A stretch of DNA of 8,401 nucleotides from Bdellovibrionales bacterium (GTDB lineage: Bacteria > Bdellovibrionota > Bdellovibrionia > Bdellovibrionales > UBA1609): NCBI GenBank assembly GCA_020435025.1, contig JAGRAG010000230.1, forward strand, positions 1 to 8,401, in the 5' to 3' direction. Positions 5,417-8,401 of the stretch are shown here, in pieces. How positions within the stretch are numbered: position 1 is the first letter of the stretch; each line of letters begins with the position of its first letter. The notes under the pieces are model-generated. The model was not told the origin of the DNA. It saw only the letters and a program-made list of their open reading frames with translations, and did no database searches. The translations under genes were made by a program, and so were the position numbers.

Positions 5417-7000
5417 GTGGATTCGACACTTGTGTTGACGGGAATTGGGTTTTTAGTAATTGGAGTTATCAGTGGTATTGTGGGACTGAACGTTTTTCAG
5501 AAAGTTCAAGAAGACAATAGAAGAGCCAATGCTAAAAGTGAGGCAGATAAGATTGTTGATAAAGCAAAAGCGCAAGCAAACCGGATTGACAAAGAGTCTC
5601 GGCATAAAGCCAAGGAATTTGAAAATCGAGCTCGAAAAAACGCTGAAAATGAAATTAAAAAGCAAAAGCAAAAAGTGATTCAAGCTGAGACTCAGTATAA
5701 AGATAAAGAGAAAAGGCTAGATGAAGAGTTTCGCAAAAAAGAGGAGATCTTAGAGGGCAAAGTTCGAGACCTCGATGATCAGTCCCAAAGGATCACGATT
5801 GCTGAAGAGCGATTGGCTCAGCTGGAAAAGAAGTCGAAAGAAGAGTTTCAACTTTTAACGGAAAGATTGGAAGCGGTATCTGGAATGAGTAAAGAACAGG
5901 CCGCCGATGAATTGAGTAAAGTTTTAGAGGGTCAGGCTCGAGAAGAAGCGGAAGCCCAGATCCAAATCATCGAAAAAGAAGCGGCTGAAGACGCCAAGAG
6001 ACGTTCGCGAATGATCTTATCAACGGCCATTTCGCGTATTGCTAGTGAGGTGGCGACAGAGAAGACGGTCTCTATTTTGCCATTAACGTCTGATGAGATG
6101 AAAGGAAAGATCATTGGTCGAGAAGGGAGAAATATTCGAGCCCTAGAAGCCGCTTGTGGAGTGGATCTTATCGTTGATGAAACTCCCGAAGCTGTAGTGA
6201 TTTCCTGTTTTGATCCCGTGCGAAGAGAGGTGGCTCGAAGAGTTTTGATCAAATTAATGGAAGACGGGCGAGTTCATCCTGCACGAATCGAAGAAGTGGT
6301 CACGCGAATCAAAACAGATCTTTTAAACTCTTTTAAAGAAGAGGGAGAGAAGGCTTGTTTGGAGTTAGGAATTACAGTTCCGAATGCAGCCATACTTAGT
6401 GTGTTAGGGAGTTTAAAGTATCGGCAGTCTCTGACACAGAATCTTTTAAAACAGAGTCTCGAAGTTGCTTTTATAGCGGGTATGCTTGCGGAAGAAATTG
6501 GGGCTGATGTGAAGGCCGCCAAGCGAGCTGGCCTTCTTTTTGCGATTGGGCGCGGAATAGATCACACCGTTGAAGGCAGTTATGCAAAAGTGGGAGCTGA
6601 CTTTGCAAAGAAACATGGAGAAAAAGATACGATTGTCCATGCTATTCGCGCGGTGGAGTGTGAGGTGGAACCACAGTCTATTATTGCTCACCTGGTTCAA
6701 GCGGCTTACAACTTTTCCAAATCACGTCCTGGTACGAAACGCAATATGATGGACTCGTATGTGAAGCGTCTTAACGATCTTGAATCCATAGGCAATAGTT
6801 TTGATGGAGTGTCGAGAACCTTTGCGCTACAGGCAGGAAAAGAGGTTCGTGTTCTTGTAGATGGTGGGAAAGTAACCGACGGCCAAGCGCAAATGTTAAG
6901 TAAAGATATCGCTAGAAAGATTGAGCGTGAACTCAACTACCCGGGAAATGTTAAAGTGGTTGTTTTACGAGAAACTCGAATTGTAGAACATGCTCGGTAA
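5417..7000 (+). CDS. rny: RNase Y homologue with degenerate HD active site
   Basis: RNase Y is a membrane-anchored endoribonuclease that starts mRNA decay. All structural parts are present over 527 residues: an N-terminal membrane helix (about 4-28), a long charged coiled coil (about 30-195), a KH RNA-binding domain with GKIIGREGRNIRALE (230-244), the HD region (about 335-435) and the conserved tail with FALQAGKEVRV and VVVLRETRIVEHAR. However, the HD catalytic residues are replaced: QHS to KQS (Gln346), HD to FA (375-376), HH to VE (413-414) and the late Asp to Tyr431. I predict no nuclease activity. The start chosen is GTG 5417, because AGGAAGG (5405-5411) lies 5 bases before it and the membrane helix follows at once. 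A longer frame from TTG 5384 overlaps fau and adds an unlikely basic lead. tyrS follows after 18 bases. Confidence 0.93.
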   Translation: MDSTLVLTGIGFLVIGVISGIVGLNVFQKVQEDNRRANAKSEADKIVDKAKAQANRIDKESRHKAKEFENRARKNAENEIKKQKQKVIQAETQYKDKEKRLDEEFRKKEEILEGKVRDLDDQSQRITIAEERLAQLEKKSKEEFQLLTERLEAVSGMSKEQAADELSKVLEGQAREEAEAQIQIIEKEAAEDAKRRSRMILSTAISRIASEVATEKTVSILPLTSDEMKGKIIGREGRNIRALEAACGVDLIVDETPEAVVISCFDPVRREVARRVLIKLMEDGRVHPARIEEVVTRIKTDLLNSFKEEGEKACLELGITVPNAAILSVLGSLKYRQSLTQNLLKQSLEVAFIAGMLAEEIGADVKAAKRAGLLFAIGRGIDHTVEGSYAKVGADFAKKHGEKDTIVHAIRAVECEVEPQSIIAHLVQAAYNFSKSRPGTKRNMMDSYVKRLNDLESIGNSFDGVSRTFALQAGKEVRVLVDGGKVTDGQAQMLSKDIARKIERELNYPGNVKVVVLRETRIVEHAR

Positions 7001-7018
7001 GTGAGTGAAAGGTTAGAA

Positions 7019-8242
7019 ATGTTTAAGCTCACTCCTAAAGAACAACTACAAGAAATTAAAAAAGGAGCTGTAGACATTGTTTCTGAAAGGGAACTGCTGT
7101 CGAAGTTGGAAAAAAGCTATAAAGAAAAGCGGCCTCTAAGGGTGAAAGCAGGCTTTGATCCATCGCGACCTGATATTCATATTGGTCACACGGTTGTCAT
7201 TAATAAATTGGCGACTTTTCAAAAACTGGGTCATCAGGTTATCTTTCTGATAGGTGATTTTACGGCGATGATTGGAGACCCTACTGGAAAAAATGAGACT
7301 CGTCCGGCTCTTTCCCGAGAGGAAGTCAAAGAGAATGCAAAAACGTATGCATCTCAAGTCTTTAAAGTTCTTGATGAGGGAAAGACTGAGATCGACTACA
7401 ATTCTCGATGGATGGATGAATTTTCGGCTGTAGATTTTGTAAAGCTAGCTAGCCAATACACAGTCGCAAGAATGTTAGAGAGAGACGATTTTCAAAAACG
7501 TTTTAGCAACCAAGATTCTATCTGTGTGCATGAATTTTTATATCCTCTTGTTCAAGCTTACGATTCTGTGGCTTTGAAGGCCGATGTAGAGCTAGGAGGG
7601 ACCGACCAGAGGTTCAATCTGCTATTAGGGCGTGATATCCAGAAAGCCTATGGCATGGAGCCTCAATGTATCTTGACCATGCCCATTCTTGAGGGTCTTG
7701 ATGGGGTGAAGAAAATGTCTAAAAGTTTAGATAACTACATCGGAGTTGATGACATCCCCAAAGAAATGTTTGGCAAGACGATGAAGGTCTCTGATGAATT
7801 GATGCTGCGCTATTATGAACTCCTAAGTGACTTGAGTGTCTGTGAGATAGAGAAAATAAAAAAAGGAATTTCTGATGGGTCTCTTCATCCTCGTCAAGTC
7901 AAAGTGGATTTGGCAAAGTTTTTAATTACACGTTTTCACTCAAAAAATGCCGCCGATCAGGCCGCAGAAGAGTTTGATCGCATCTTTGTTAATAAAGGCT
8001 TGCCTGATGAGATTCCAGAAAGAGTGGTGGCGGCGGATGCGGGTAAGCCCATTTGCCCGTTTATGACGGAGCTCGGATTGACGAATTCTAATGGCGAGGC
8101 CAGACGACTTGTGCAAGGAAACGCTGTAGATATCAATGGCGAGAAGTTCAAAGATCCTCAAGGCAAAATAGAACTAAAAAGTGGAGAGAGCTTTGTTGTG
8201 AAAGCTGGTAAGAAGAAATTTGTAAAAGTGATTGTGAAATAA
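7019..8242 (+). CDS. tyrS: Tyrosyl-tRNA synthetase
   Basis: This class I synthetase charges tRNA-Tyr with tyrosine using ATP, in the cytoplasm, usually as a dimer. The protein has 407 residues. It shows the Rossmann fold entry KAGFDPSRPDIHIGHTV with HIGH at 54-57, then IFLIGDFTAMIGDPTGK (75-91), the tyrosine pocket segment VQAYDSVALKADVELGGTDQ (178-197), KMSKS (232-236) and a C-terminal S4 RNA-binding domain (about 348-407). The GDPTGK pattern and length fit the second bacterial TyrRS group (TyrZ-like). The start is ATG 7019, with AAAGG at 7008-7012, 6 bases before it. A GTG directly after the rny stop (7001) would add 6 residues but lacks a good binding site. It is co-directional with rny and likely on the same transcript. 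Confidence 0.95.
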   Translation: MFKLTPKEQLQEIKKGAVDIVSERELLSKLEKSYKEKRPLRVKAGFDPSRPDIHIGHTVVINKLATFQKLGHQVIFLIGDFTAMIGDPTGKNETRPALSREEVKENAKTYASQVFKVLDEGKTEIDYNSRWMDEFSAVDFVKLASQYTVARMLERDDFQKRFSNQDSICVHEFLYPLVQAYDSVALKADVELGGTDQRFNLLLGRDIQKAYGMEPQCILTMPILEGLDGVKKMSKSLDNYIGVDDIPKEMFGKTMKVSDELMLRYYELLSDLSVCEIEKIKKGISDGSLHPRQVKVDLAKFLITRFHSKNAADQAAEEFDRIFVNKGLPDEIPERVVAADAGKPICPFMTELGLTNSNGEARRLVQGNAVDINGEKFKDPQGKIELKSGESFVVKAGKKKFVKVIVK

Positions 8243-8289
8243 AGTGGCGGCAGTGGTGAGAGCTGTGAAAGTGAATATTAGGTAGTGTG

Positions 8290-8401
8290 ATGAAAATAAA
8301 AATATATCCGATGGACCAAGAATATGAAATCACGCCAGATATTTCAGTAAAAGATTTTTGCTTGGAGAAGGGGATATTTATTAAGACTCTTTGTAATGGT
8401 T
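8290..8401 (+). CDS. [2Fe-2S] ferredoxin-like protein, 5' part
   Basis: The window ends inside this gene; 37 codons are seen. The beginning MKIKIYPMDQEYEITPDISV forms the paired strands of a plant-type ferredoxin fold, followed by a helix (VKDFCLEKGIFIKT) and LCNG, where Cys35 fits the first ligand of the C-x4-C-x2-C cluster motif. The remaining cysteines would lie past the edge. The start ATG 8290 has TTAGG about 8 bases upstream. It follows tyrS by 47 bases with no visible terminator, so it may belong to the same operon. The fold call is reasonable; the function beyond electron transfer is unknown. Confidence 0.6.
   Translation, partial: MKIKIYPMDQEYEITPDISVKDFCLEKGIFIKTLCNG

Noticed and set aside
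5932..6936. Several minus-strand frames opposite rny
   Set aside because: They overlap a well-conserved gene, have low-complexity Ser/Ala composition and no binding sites.
8148..8333. 61-codon minus-strand frame at the tyrS end
   Set aside because: It overlaps the S4 domain of tyrS and the ferredoxin-like start; no supporting signal.

Overview
The window reads as chromosomal DNA of a Gram-negative bacterium with moderate to low G+C. The cell-division and housekeeping block zapA - 5-formyltetrahydrofolate cyclo-ligase - rny - tyrS, with an RNase Y gene in a proteobacterial-type zapA context, points to the Bdellovibrionota/deltaproteobacterial group. That placement is inference from gene order and protein character, not from a marker-gene comparison. 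No rRNA, tRNA, CRISPR array, transposase or phage gene was seen.

Left part (1-2570). The window opens in the C-terminal PhoU-like region of a Na+/phosphate cotransporter-type protein. Its membrane part is cut off by a run of 16 T and an in-frame stop, so it looks like a decayed remnant. A TetR-family regulator (minus strand) then faces away from a radical SAM protein with a C-terminal cysteine cluster. Their start codons lie about 49 bases apart, so the two are probably linked in regulation.

Middle part (2571-4331). About 500 bases without a conventional gene hold a well-supported 27-residue single-span membrane micropeptide, possible operator-like repeats, and an open frame that continues past the radical SAM stop behind a possible -1 slippery site. 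An atypical Nramp-related transporter follows. It lacks the DPGN metal-binding signature of true Nramp proteins.

Right part (4332-8401). A good promoter candidate precedes a tight operon: zapA (Z-ring assembly), fau/ygfA (folate salvage), rny (membrane-anchored RNase Y), tyrS (tyrosyl-tRNA synthetase) and the start of a [2Fe-2S] ferredoxin-like gene. Spacing and overlaps suggest co-transcription and, for fau-rny, translational coupling.

The most striking observation is in rny. The anchor, coiled coil, KH domain and C-terminal region are well conserved and the frame is intact, but every recognisable metal-binding residue of the HD nuclease domain has been replaced. This predicts a catalytically inactive RNase Y kept for a structural or RNA-binding role.
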